Below, one piece after another: positions 54,142 through 61,176 of a stretch of 61,176 nt of DNA. Numbering within the stretch: the first letter of the stretch is position 1; each line of letters opens with the position of its first letter. The DNA comes from Streptomyces hyaluromycini (GTDB lineage: Bacteria > Actinomycetota > Actinomycetes > Streptomycetales > Streptomycetaceae). The translations under genes were made by a program, and so were the position numbers. The stretch is from assembly GCF_002217755.1 (NCBI RefSeq), contig NZ_BCFL01000043.1:1-61176 (forward strand), written 5' to 3'. The notes below the pieces were generated by a model that saw nothing but the letters and a program-made list of their open reading frames with translations, was not told the origin of the DNA and did no database searches.

Positions 54142-55062
54142 TCAGCTCGCGGGATAGCGGTCGATCGGGGGCGGCGCCGGGGCGGGAACGCCGGACAGGC
54201 CGAGCGTCGCCTCGTACGCCTTCTTCCAGTCGCCGTTCTTCTCACGTGCCTCCAGTGCGTCGTCCATCGCGAAGCGCAGTGCGGTGTCGCCGCGGGGGAC
54301 TCCGATGCCGTACGGCTCCTTGGAGAAGGGCCTGCCGACGACCTTGAGTTCGCCGGGGGCCTTCGCCGCGTAGCCGATGAGGATGGCGTCGTCGGTGGTG
54401 ACGGCGTCGACCTGGTAGGTGAGCAGGTTGTCGACACAGACGGAGTAGGTGTCGTAGGCGACGAGGACCGCCTTCGGGAACTCGGCTTTGATCCGCTGGT
54501 ACGGCGTGGAACCGGCCGCCGAGCAGACGCGTTTGCCGGCCAGGTCCTGGGGGCCGTGGATGTCGTTCTCGTCCCGGCGGACAAGGAGGGACTGGCCCGC
54601 CATGTAGTACGGCCCGGCGAAGCCGACGAGCTTCCTGCGGTTGTCGTTGATGGTGTAGGTGCCCACGTAGTAGTCGATCTGGCCGTTCTGCAGGGCGGTC
54701 TCGCGGTTGGCGGAGGCGATGGTCCGGAACCGGATCGTCTTCGGGGCGAGGCCGAGGGAGGCGGACATCATCCTGGCGATCTCGATGTCGAAGCCCGAGT
54801 AGACGCCGGCGGCCGGGTCCCGTTCGCCGAGGTAGGGCTGGTCCTCCTTGACGCCGACGACGAAGTGGCCGCGCTTCTTCGCCCGGGTCCAGGTCGGGGA
54901 GTCCGGCAGCCGGAAGCCCTGCGCGACCTGGTAGACGGGGAGCCGGCCGACCGCGGGGCCCTTTCGCGGCGGGCTGCCCTCCTTGCCGCAGCCGGCGAGC
55001 AGAGAGACGAGCAGGGCGATGAGCAGAGCCAGGGCGGCGGGCACACGGGGGGTACGGACCAT
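54142..55062 (-). CDS. gluB: glutamate-type ABC transporter substrate-binding lipoprotein (GluB-like)
   Basis: 306 aa. The lipoprotein signal ends in LVSLLAGCG, with Cys25 as anchor. The SBP type 3 fold is visible: VVGVKEDQPYLG, YSGFDIEIARMMSASLG, NGQIDYYVGTYTINDNRR and AGSTPYQRIKAEFP. It binds acidic or polar amino acids (glutamate is the family norm) outside the membrane and delivers them to GluC/GluD. Confidence 0.92.
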   Translation of the reverse strand: MVRTPRVPAALALLIALLVSLLAGCGKEGSPPRKGPAVGRLPVYQVAQGFRLPDSPTWTRAKKRGHFVVGVKEDQPYLGERDPAAGVYSGFDIEIARMMSASLGLAPKTIRFRTIASANRETALQNGQIDYYVGTYTINDNRRKLVGFAGPYYMAGQSLLVRRDENDIHGPQDLAGKRVCSAAGSTPYQRIKAEFPKAVLVAYDTYSVCVDNLLTYQVDAVTTDDAILIGYAAKAPGELKVVGRPFSKEPYGIGVPRGDTALRFAMDDALEAREKNGDWKKAYEATLGLSGVPAPAPPPIDRYPAS

Positions 55063-55078
55063 GGGTGGCGCTCCCCGC

Positions 55079-55822
55079 TCAGTGCTTGAGGATCTTGGAC
55101 AGGAAGTCCTTGGCGCGCTCGCTGCGCGGGGCGGTGAAGAACTCCTCCGGGGTGCGGTCCTCGACGATGCGGCCGTCGGCCATGAAGACGACCCGGTGGG
55201 CGGCGGAGCGGGCGAAGCCCATCTCGTGGGTGACGACGACCATGGTCATGCCGTCCCGGGCGAGCTGCCGCATGACCTCCAGGACCTCGTTGATCATCTC
55301 GGGGTCGAGGGCGGAGGTGGGTTCGTCGAAGAGGAGGGCCTTGGGTTCCATGGCGAGGGCGCGGGCGATGGCCACCCGCTGCTGCTGGCCGCCGGAGAGC
55401 TGTGCGGGGTATTTCTCCGCGTGCGCCAGCAGGCCCACCCGGTCGAGGAGTTCACGCGAGCGCCGGTCGGCCTGGTCCCTCCTGCGTCTGCGGACCTTGA
55501 TCTGGGCGAGGGAGACGTTCTGCAGGACGGTCTTGTGGGCGAACAGGTTGAAGGACTGGAAGACCATGCCGACCTCGGCGCGGAGCTTCGCAAGGGCCTT
55601 GCCCTCCTGGGGAAGCGGCTGCCCGTCGAGGGTGATCGTGCCGGACTCGATGGTCTCCAGGCGGTTGATCGTCCGGCACAGCGTCGACTTTCCCGACCCC
55701 GAGGGGCCGATGACCACGACCACCTCTCCCCTGCCGACGGTGAGATCGATGTCCTGGAGGACATGGAGCTCGCCGTAGTACTTGTTGACGCCCCGCAGTT
55801 CGATCAGAGGATCGACGGCCAT
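55079..55822 (-). CDS. gluA: amino acid ABC transporter ATP-binding protein (GluA-like)
   Basis: 247 aa. Walker A GPSGSGKST (about 38-46), signature LSGGQQQRVAIARAL, Walker B LLFDEPTSALD and switch His (VVVTHEMG) are all intact. It energises the glu-type importer and is the promoter-proximal gene; the operon order gluABCD is the one known from actinobacteria. A 167-bp spacer with GACGG-rich repeats precedes it. Confidence 0.95.
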   Translation of the reverse strand: MAVDPLIELRGVNKYYGELHVLQDIDLTVGRGEVVVVIGPSGSGKSTLCRTINRLETIESGTITLDGQPLPQEGKALAKLRAEVGMVFQSFNLFAHKTVLQNVSLAQIKVRRRRRDQADRRSRELLDRVGLLAHAEKYPAQLSGGQQQRVAIARALAMEPKALLFDEPTSALDPEMINEVLEVMRQLARDGMTMVVVTHEMGFARSAAHRVVFMADGRIVEDRTPEEFFTAPRSERAKDFLSKILKH

Positions 55823-55989
55823 CCGCAGCCCTACCCGCTCTCAGCTGTGTCGTGGTTGCCGCAAACTATCCAGCCGTGGGTGGCCTTGAGGCACGACACG
55901 CACTTTCCGGGCATTAGCCGTATTTACACCGTCTTTATCGCCGTCGCCGACTCCGTGTCCGTCGCCGTCTCCGCGCGGGCGGCCGTTGT

Positions 55990-56397
55990 TCAGGCCTCGG
56001 CGACCTCCGCGTAGAGCTGCGAGAGTTCGGGGACCCCGCTCGCGGCCCAGTCGTGACCCGACTCGACGACCTCGAACTCCCGCCCGGACGCGAGCCGTAC
56101 GACCGGCTCTCCGTCCGCCCGGATCTCCCACTCGGCGCCGGGCACGGTCCGGGTCAGGACGGTGCCCAGATACAGACCGGCGTCGGTGCCGAGCCAGGTC
56201 AGGGTCTCCTCGTCGTCCCGCCAGCGCGGGAGCAGCTGGTCGAGGGCCTCCAGCGAGGCCGGGGTGTCGTCGAGCGCGACACCCTCCTCGGCCGCCTGGG
56301 CGCGCAGGAGCTCGCACTCGGCGAGCAGATCGGGGTCGGCGGTGTGCGGGACATCACCGGTCTTGCCGTGCCTGTTACCCAGAAAGGGGATGTTCAT
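55990..56397 (-). CDS. small conserved protein, DUF6278-like
   Basis: 135 aa acidic cytosolic protein (LPRWRDDEETLTWLGTDAGLYLGTVLTRTVPGAEW in the middle). It resembles the immunity-like or DUF6278 small proteins of Streptomyces; the name is from memory and the function is unknown. It is located between exonuclease III and gluA on the same strand. Confidence 0.7.
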   Translation of the reverse strand: MNIPFLGNRHGKTGDVPHTADPDLLAECELLRAQAAEEGVALDDTPASLEALDQLLPRWRDDEETLTWLGTDAGLYLGTVLTRTVPGAEWEIRADGEPVVRLASGREFEVVESGHDWAASGVPELSQLYAEVAEA

Positions 56398-56413
56398 GGT
56401 CCCAGGTTGACAC

Positions 56414-57193
56414 TCAGACCTCCAGGTCCACCACCACCGGGGCGTGATCGGACGCGCCTTTGCCCTTGCGCTCCTCGCGGTCGACGTAGGCGTCCTTGAC
56501 GGCCTTGGCGAACGGCTCGTTGCCGTACACCAGGTCGATGCGCATGCCGCGGTTCTTGGGGAAGGCGAGCTGGCGGTAGTCCCAGTAGGTGTACGGGTGG
56601 TCGTACTTCAGCGGGCGCGGGACGACGTCGGTCAGGCCGGTCCCGCGCAGCGCGGTGAGCGCGGCGCGCTCGGCCGGGGTGACATGGGTGAGGCCCTCGA
56701 AGGCGGCCGTGTCGAAGACGTCGTCGTCGGCCGGCGCCACGTTGTAGTCGCCGAGGACGGCGAACGGGCGGCTGCCGCCCGCGTCCCCGGCGACGGCGGC
56801 CTGCAGCGCCTCGAACCACTGGAGCTTGTAGGCGTAGTGCGGGTGGTCCACCTCACGGCCGTTGGGCACGTACACCGACCAGACCCGGACCGGACCGCAG
56901 GTCGCCGAGATCGCGCGGGGCTCCACGCTGCCGTCGTAGCCGGGGTCGCCGGGCAGCCCCTTGACGACGTCCTCCAGGCCGGCCTTCGACAGCACCGCCA
57001 CGCCGTTCCACCGCCCGGTGGCGTTCACCGCCGCCTCGTAGCCCAGCTCGCGCAGCGGCTCGAACGGGAACTGCTCCTCGGCGACCTTGGCCTCCTGGAG
57101 GCAGAGCACGTCGGTGCCGCTGCTCTCCAGCCAGGCGAGGAGCCTCGGCAGGCGGGCGGTGATCGAGTTCACGTTCCAGGTCGCGATGCGCAT
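56414..57193 (-). CDS. xth: exodeoxyribonuclease III
   Basis: 259 aa from the ATG at 57193. AP endonuclease/3'-exonuclease of base excision repair. The N-terminal Mg-site MRIATWNVNSITARL, LCLQEAKV with the metal Glu, the catalytic GDYNVAPADDD and the C-terminal KGKGASDHAPVVVDL (Asp-His pair) are all visible. It probably shares a transcript with the DUF6278-like gene 16 bp downstream. Confidence 0.94.
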   Translation of the reverse strand: MRIATWNVNSITARLPRLLAWLESSGTDVLCLQEAKVAEEQFPFEPLRELGYEAAVNATGRWNGVAVLSKAGLEDVVKGLPGDPGYDGSVEPRAISATCGPVRVWSVYVPNGREVDHPHYAYKLQWFEALQAAVAGDAGGSRPFAVLGDYNVAPADDDVFDTAAFEGLTHVTPAERAALTALRGTGLTDVVPRPLKYDHPYTYWDYRQLAFPKNRGMRIDLVYGNEPFAKAVKDAYVDREERKGKGASDHAPVVVDLEV

Positions 57194-57257
57194 GCCCAAC
57201 AACCTACCGGGCCCCTCTGACAACCGGCCTCGGACGTCCGGCCTCGGACGTCCGGCC

Positions 57258-57902
57258 TCAGACGTCCGCCGAAGCCCCCGGCGCCAGCCGCTGGTGGTCC
57301 GTGCCGCCCAGGGCGCCGATCTGGCGGTCGTAGATCGGCCGGGCCAGGTCGGTGAGCAGGGCGTCGTGGATGTCGTAGGCGCGCTGCGGCTTCACCTCGC
57401 GGACGTAGTCGATGACCTCGGAGATCTTGTTCCAGGGGGCCATCACCGGGAGCATCAGCGTTTCGACGGGGCGGCCGGGGACGGTGAGGGCGTCACCCGG
57501 GTGGAAGACCTTGCCGCCGTCGATCAGGTAGCCGACGTTGGTGATGCGCGGGATGTCCGGGTGGATCACCGCGTGCAGCTCGCCGTGCACCTGGACGTCG
57601 AAGCCGGCCGCGGTGAAGGTGTCGCCGTGGCCGACGGTGTGCACGCGGCCCGGGAAGGCCGCCGCGAGCTGGTCGGCGACGGACTTCAGGGTCCAGATCT
57701 CGGCGGCCGGATCGGCGTCCAGCGCGGCCCGCAGCCGGCCCTCGTCGAAGTGGTCCGGGTGCTCGTGGGTGATCAGGATCGCGTCCGCGCCGACGGCCGC
57801 GTCCTCCTCGCTGAACCCCCCGGGGTCGAGGACGAGCACGCGCCCGTCCTTCTCCAGGCGCACGCACGCGTGGGACTTCTTGGTGAGCTTCATGGTCACC
57901 AT
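57258..57902 (-). CDS. MBL-fold metal-dependent hydrolase
   Basis: 214 aa (or 211 from the second ATG at 57893). UlaG/RNase Z-like metallo-beta-lactamase fold with THEHPDHFD (metal motif, near 46), VHGELHAVIHPDIP and FHPGDAL. Substrate unknown. It lies 64 bp upstream of exonuclease III. A short direct repeat (CGGCCTCGGACGTC) in that spacer is unexplained. Confidence 0.88.
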   Translation of the reverse strand: MVTMKLTKKSHACVRLEKDGRVLVLDPGGFSEEDAAVGADAILITHEHPDHFDEGRLRAALDADPAAEIWTLKSVADQLAAAFPGRVHTVGHGDTFTAAGFDVQVHGELHAVIHPDIPRITNVGYLIDGGKVFHPGDALTVPGRPVETLMLPVMAPWNKISEVIDYVREVKPQRAYDIHDALLTDLARPIYDRQIGALGGTDHQRLAPGASADV

Positions 57903-57958
57903 CCTGCCCCCCGACCCGCCCCCGGTCCCGGGGAGTCCCCCAGCCCTCGGGAAGTCCC

Positions 57959-59278
57959 TCAGCCCTCGGGAGTGGTCTCCTCCCGGATGACCTGCTGGGC
58001 CACCCGGAACGCGCTGTTCGCGGCCGGTACCCCGCAGTACACCGCCGCCTGCAGCAGTACTTCCTTGATCTCGCCCGGGGTGAGGCCGTTGCGCAGCGCC
58101 GCCCGGACGTGGAAGCCCAGCTCCTCCAGGTGGCCGCCGGCGACCAGTGCGGTGAGCGTGACACAGCTGCGGGAGCGCCGGTCAAGGCCCGGCCGGTCCC
58201 AGATCTCGCCCCACGCGTAGCGGGTGACGAACTCCTGGAAGTCGCCGGAGAACTCGTCGGCCTGCGCCAGCGCCCGGTCCACGTGCGCGTCCCCGAGCAC
58301 CTCCCGGCGGACCTTCAGCCCCGCGTCGTACGGGTCGGGCCGCCCGAGCGGCTGCGGTGGCACGGCGGCCGGGGCGATCTCGGCGATCGGCGTGACCGGG
58401 GGCGCGACCTGCGGCACGGCCTGGGGTGCCGCGAGCAGGACCGGCTTGACCGGGGCGGCCGGGATGGCCATCTGGCCGGTGGTCGAGTCGTAGGCGGGCT
58501 GCCAGGCGGCGGAGAAGTGCCGCACCAGCAGCTCGGTGACGGCGGCGGGCTGCTCGACCGGGACCAGGTGGGAGGCGCCGGGTACCACCGCGAGCCGGGC
58601 GTCCGGGATCCCGGCGACCAGGGTGCGGGCCTCGGCGGGGCCGGTGACCTGGTCGTCCGAGCCGACCAGGACGAGCGTGGGGACGCCGATCCGGGCGAGT
58701 TCGTGCCGTACGTCGAAGCCGGCCAGGGCCTCGCAGGCGGCGATGTAGCAGCCGGGGTCGGTGGTACGGACCATCTGGACGGCCCACTCGGTGATCGCGG
58801 GCTGGGCGGCGGCGAACCCGCCGGTGAACCAGCGCTCGGGCGAGGTCCGGGCGATCGGGTCGAGGCCGTTCGTCCGTACGATCACCCCGCGCTGCCGGAA
58901 CTCGTCCGCCGTCCCGAACCGGGGCGAGGTGGCGACCAGCGCCAGCGAGGCGATCCGCTCCGGGTGCCGCAGAGCCAGTTCGACGCCGACGGCTCCGCCG
59001 AGCGCACAGCCCGCGTAGCCGAAGCGCTGCACTCCGAAGGAGTCCAGCGTGGCCAGCAGCCCGGCGGTCAGTTCGGCCACGGAACCGGCCGGGTGCGCCG
59101 GGGCACCGCCGTGCCCCGGCAGGTCGTAGCGGAAGACCCGCCACTGCTGGATCAGCTCCGGGATCTGCCGGTCCCACATGTGCCAGGTGGTACCAAGCGA
59201 CGGTCCCAAGATCAGGACCGGAGCGTCTTCTGGCCCGTCAAAGCGGTATTGCAGGGTGTTCGGTGGTGTCTCGCTCAC
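57959..59278 (-). CDS. pcaL: PcaL-like fusion: 3-oxoadipate enol-lactonase and 4-carboxymuconolactone decarboxylase
   Basis: 439 aa from the GTG at 59278 (GAGAGG upstream; GTG 59302 is an alternative). The N-terminal alpha/beta hydrolase (1-260) and C-terminal CMD domain (about 320-430; SRSCVTLTALVAGGHLEELGFHVRAALRNG) are joined by a Pro/Ala linker, as in actinobacterial PcaL of protocatechuate degradation. The nucleophile elbow reads GYAGCALGG: the Ser position of G-x-S-x-G is Ala, while Asp (GSDDQVT) and His (GASHLVP) remain. No other pca gene is in view, and an IS110 element lies immediately upstream. Confidence 0.85.
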   Translation of the reverse strand: MSETPPNTLQYRFDGPEDAPVLILGPSLGTTWHMWDRQIPELIQQWRVFRYDLPGHGGAPAHPAGSVAELTAGLLATLDSFGVQRFGYAGCALGGAVGVELALRHPERIASLALVATSPRFGTADEFRQRGVIVRTNGLDPIARTSPERWFTGGFAAAQPAITEWAVQMVRTTDPGCYIAACEALAGFDVRHELARIGVPTLVLVGSDDQVTGPAEARTLVAGIPDARLAVVPGASHLVPVEQPAAVTELLVRHFSAAWQPAYDSTTGQMAIPAAPVKPVLLAAPQAVPQVAPPVTPIAEIAPAAVPPQPLGRPDPYDAGLKVRREVLGDAHVDRALAQADEFSGDFQEFVTRYAWGEIWDRPGLDRRSRSCVTLTALVAGGHLEELGFHVRAALRNGLTPGEIKEVLLQAAVYCGVPAANSAFRVAQQVIREETTPEG

Positions 59279-59310
59279 CCGTCTGAGCCTCTCATCTGTC
59301 ACGACAGCCC

Positions 59311-60426
59311 CTATGAGCGGGGTACTGGCTGTAGCTGTTTGACCAGGTGGAAGACCTCCCGGGCAGCGTAGCGTTTGAGGCAGCGGACGATTTCGCGCCG
59401 GGTCTTGCCCTCCTTGATCCGGCGCTCGTAGTAGTCCTGGGTGCGCGAGTCGACCCGTAGACGGGTGAACACGATGCGGTGGAGCGCGGCGTTGGCCTGC
59501 CGGTTGCCGCCGCGGTTGAGGCGACGGAACTGCCGGCGTCCCGAGGAACGCTCGACAGGGCTGACACCGCACAGCGCGGCGAAGGACGCCTCACTGTCCA
59601 GCCGTTCCGGGTTGTCCCCCACCGTGATCAACAAAGTGACCGCCGTGTCCGGACCGATCCCCACCACGTCGAGCAGCTGCGGGGCATGGCATTCCACGAG
59701 CCGGGCAAGACGAGCCTCCACGTCCCGGATCTGCTCGGAGAGCTGGCCGATCCGGTGAGCCAGCAAGCCCAGCGTGATCCGGGTGGCCTGCACCACCGAC
59801 TCCGCGCCGGCATCCTCACGACTGCTCACACCGGTGAACAGCGCACAGGTACGGAAGAGTTCGGCATTGCCCAGCCCGGCCAGCTCCTCCCGCAAGACGG
59901 GATCGGCAGTGACGAGTACGGCTTTGAGCTGGTTGATGGCCTGCGTGCGGGCTTTGACGGCCGACACTTTCGTGAGTTTGTACATTCTCGCGATCTGCAC
60001 CGGCCCGTCGCCCGTTTTGGCCCGGGCACGGGCCCGCCCACTCAACACGACTCGCGCCGCGTTCTGGGCATCGAGCGGATCCGATTTACCGCGCCGACGA
60101 CGATCCGCCCGGTCCATCCAATTCACGTCGAACACGTCCACGCCCTGGGCCAGCAGATAGCGGGACAGTGACGCCCCATAGGAACCGGTCCCTTCCACCC
60201 CGGCCCGCCCCACGGTTCCCGACTTCCTGGCCCACTTCAGCAGATCGCGGTATCCAGCCGCGGTGGCCGGGAACTCGTCAGTGGCGAGCACCGCCCCCGT
60301 CAAGGAGAGCACCGCAGCCACATGGGCGTCCCGGTGCGTGTCCACTCCCAGCACCACCTCCCCCACAGAGTGACGACGGCGGGCCCGCGGGGCAGGCGTC
60401 GTACTGGACAGTGCCGAACCACGCAT
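59311..60426 (-). mobile_element. IS110 family transposase
   Basis: 371 aa from the ATG at 60426. The N-terminal RuvC-like DEDD domain has VLGVDTHRDAHVAAV, AGVEGTGSYGASLSRYL and GKSDPLDAQNAARVV. The C-terminal transposase_20 domain has DVVGIGPDTAVTLLITVGD and ALCGVSPVERSSGRRQFRRLNRGGNRQANAALHRI, which includes the Ser used for recombination. It looks intact. IS110 elements lack terminal inverted repeats, so I cannot fix the ends. It is codirectional with pcaL, whose start is only 33 bp beyond the transposase stop, so read-through could drive pcaL. Confidence 0.93.
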
Positions 60427-60620
60427 GCCCGTTCCCCTTCCGCCCCGATGACGTATCGCGTTGCCGGTACCGGGCCGCGTCAGACGGTCAGAATCGTGAG
60501 GACGCCAGAACGATCGACAGGCCCCTATCGGGACACACCCCGCCAGCCCGGCACCGACAACGCACCATCCCCGGCCACCGGCCGACACCGTGTGACTGAG
60601 ACACTTCGGTCAGAAATATC
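60427..60620 (-). ncRNA. candidate bridge RNA region of the IS110 element
   Basis: IS110-group elements encode a guide (bridge) RNA in the non-coding end upstream of the transposase. This stretch is non-coding, precedes the transposase and contains short inverted repeats such as CCGGTACCGG and CCGGCCACCGG. The RNA itself cannot be proven from sequence here, and the boundaries are nominal. Confidence 0.35.
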
Positions 60621-60948
60621 ATGAGTCAGACCATTGGCCCGGGACAGCACTCGTCCATCCTCCCGCCCCCATCTCGCTACCGCCCAGGAACCGCAGGACA
60701 TGCTCAACCTCCTTCACGCAACATCCAGAACCTGATCCCGGCCGAGCACAACAGCACACGAAGGCAAGCGGCGGGGTCAGGGACCGCCAGCGGCAAGAGC
60801 GGCGGACTGGGCGCCGACGCCGTGGGTTACCTCACCGATGGCCACGAGCCAGGCGATGAGGAGTGCACCGGTTCCGACGGGGTGTGGGCCGAGCTGCGCA
60901 GACGGGCAGCCGGGTACGAGGTCAAGGACGACGACCGGGCACAACACT
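60621..60948. other. gene-poor stretch with possible gene remnant
   Basis: No complete gene. A plus-strand frame at about 60776-60950 has strong third-position G/C and reads like protein (GVWAELRRRAAGYEVKDDD), but has no plausible start nearby and no stop before it enters the antisense WD40 fragment. It could be the relic of a gene broken by IS activity. Confidence 0.3.
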
Positions 60949-61176
60949 TTACGTCGACAGCGAATAGACGATCATTTCGCCCCAAGATTTCCCTGTCACC
61001 ACGAGCGAGGTTCCGTCGGATTGGTCAACTGCTGCCACGGAGCCCCCCCCCGAAGCGAGATACCCGCCGGCTCACCGGTGATCGCGTTCCACACAGCGAT
61101 CACTCCGTTCGGCCCTGCCGCGAGTAGCAATGGTTTCCCCCGGGGCTAGCCGTCGCCAGCGCGTGCACCTCCACTC
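60949..61176 (-). pseudogene. WD40-repeat protein fragment with frameshifts, truncated by the window edge
   Basis: Reading the minus strand from the edge gives EVHALATASPGG, then after a frame change at a G-run (about 61137-61141) PLLLAAGPNGVIAVWNAITG, a typical WD40 blade. After a second change at a nine-base C/G run (about 61043-61051) it reads SVAAVDQSDGTSLVVTGK and ends at TAA (60949-60951). The pieces connect sensibly only with two indels, both in homopolymers. So this is either a decayed gene or sequencing error. The 5' part lies outside the window. Confidence 0.6.

Noticed and set aside
57224..57257. Short CGGCCTCGGACGTC repeats between exonuclease III and the MBL gene as a possible operator
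   Set aside because: The spacer is very short, the repeats extend the MBL coding end, and simple duplication explains them.

Overview
The window is high-GC actinobacterial DNA and almost certainly comes from a Streptomyces chromosome. It has strong G/C at third codon positions, many GTG starts, GGAGG-type ribosome binding sites and gene families typical of that genus: a DUF574-type methyltransferase, an AfsR/MalT-sized LuxR regulator, LytR-CpsA-Psr, a second ClpC-like ATPase and gluABCD. I saw no rRNA, tRNA, CRISPR array, phage block, or PKS/NRPS gene. The region looks like chromosome-arm or accessory metabolism, with one IS110 element and a decayed gene at the right edge.

Layout. 5-4438: glycerate kinase, then a tight ADP-ribose/NAD module (ADP-ribosylglycohydrolase, Nudix, Sir2) converging on a DeoR-type repressor. 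4851-5639: orphan DUF574 methyltransferase. 6034-14895: a TetR-headed catabolic cluster with a class II aldolase (internally deleted), aldehyde dehydrogenase, SMP-30-type lactonase, SDR, fold-III PLP enzyme, MFS transporter and sugar-lactone oxidase. One 15-bp operator-like motif recurs at the TetR promoter, the divergent ALDH/lactonase promoter and the SDR promoter, which suggests a single regulon. 14912-16883: alkylation repair (Ada-AlkA fusion and O6-methylguanine methyltransferase). 16968-18894: epimerase-like SDR and divergent LysR. 18954-24185: small membrane proteins, a large LuxR regulator and a YihY protein. 24258-29034: macrodomain hydrolase, FAD oxidoreductase, inositol-phosphatase-like protein and a non-secreted gamma-glutamyltransferase. 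29137-32902: LCP cell-wall enzyme, ArsR repressor, GlsB-type membrane protein and a lipoprotein. The LCP and GlsB promoters share a 19-bp ArsR-like operator.

32938-42056 is a reductive-pyrimidine/hydantoin catabolic cluster: NCS1 permease, LLM oxidoreductase, dihydropyrimidinase, two paralogous beta-ureidopropionase-type amidohydrolases, a PucR regulator and a class III aminotransferase. Together they would import a cyclic ureide or pyrimidine, open the ring, release the amino acid and transaminate it. No classical dihydropyrimidine dehydrogenase is present. 42314-45004: a large coiled-coil/TPR-like protein, an XRE repressor and a divergent methionine aminopeptidase with a probable leaderless promoter overlapped by three 13-bp-phased repeats. 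45156-45328: an unlisted 38-codon gene for a Pro/Arg-rich peptide with its own strong ribosome binding site and terminator. This is my strongest candidate for something undescribed. 45591-52597: ClpC-like ATPase, secreted gamma-glutamyltransferase, a conserved unknown membrane protein and a secreted CocE/NonD hydrolase. 52641-55822: gluABCD-type amino acid ABC transporter. 55990-59278: DUF6278-like protein, exonuclease III, MBL hydrolase and a PcaL-like fusion with an altered nucleophile elbow. 59311-61176: IS110 transposase, a gene-poor stretch and a frameshifted WD40 fragment running off the edge.

All functions are inferred from reading translations and motifs; no database search was run.
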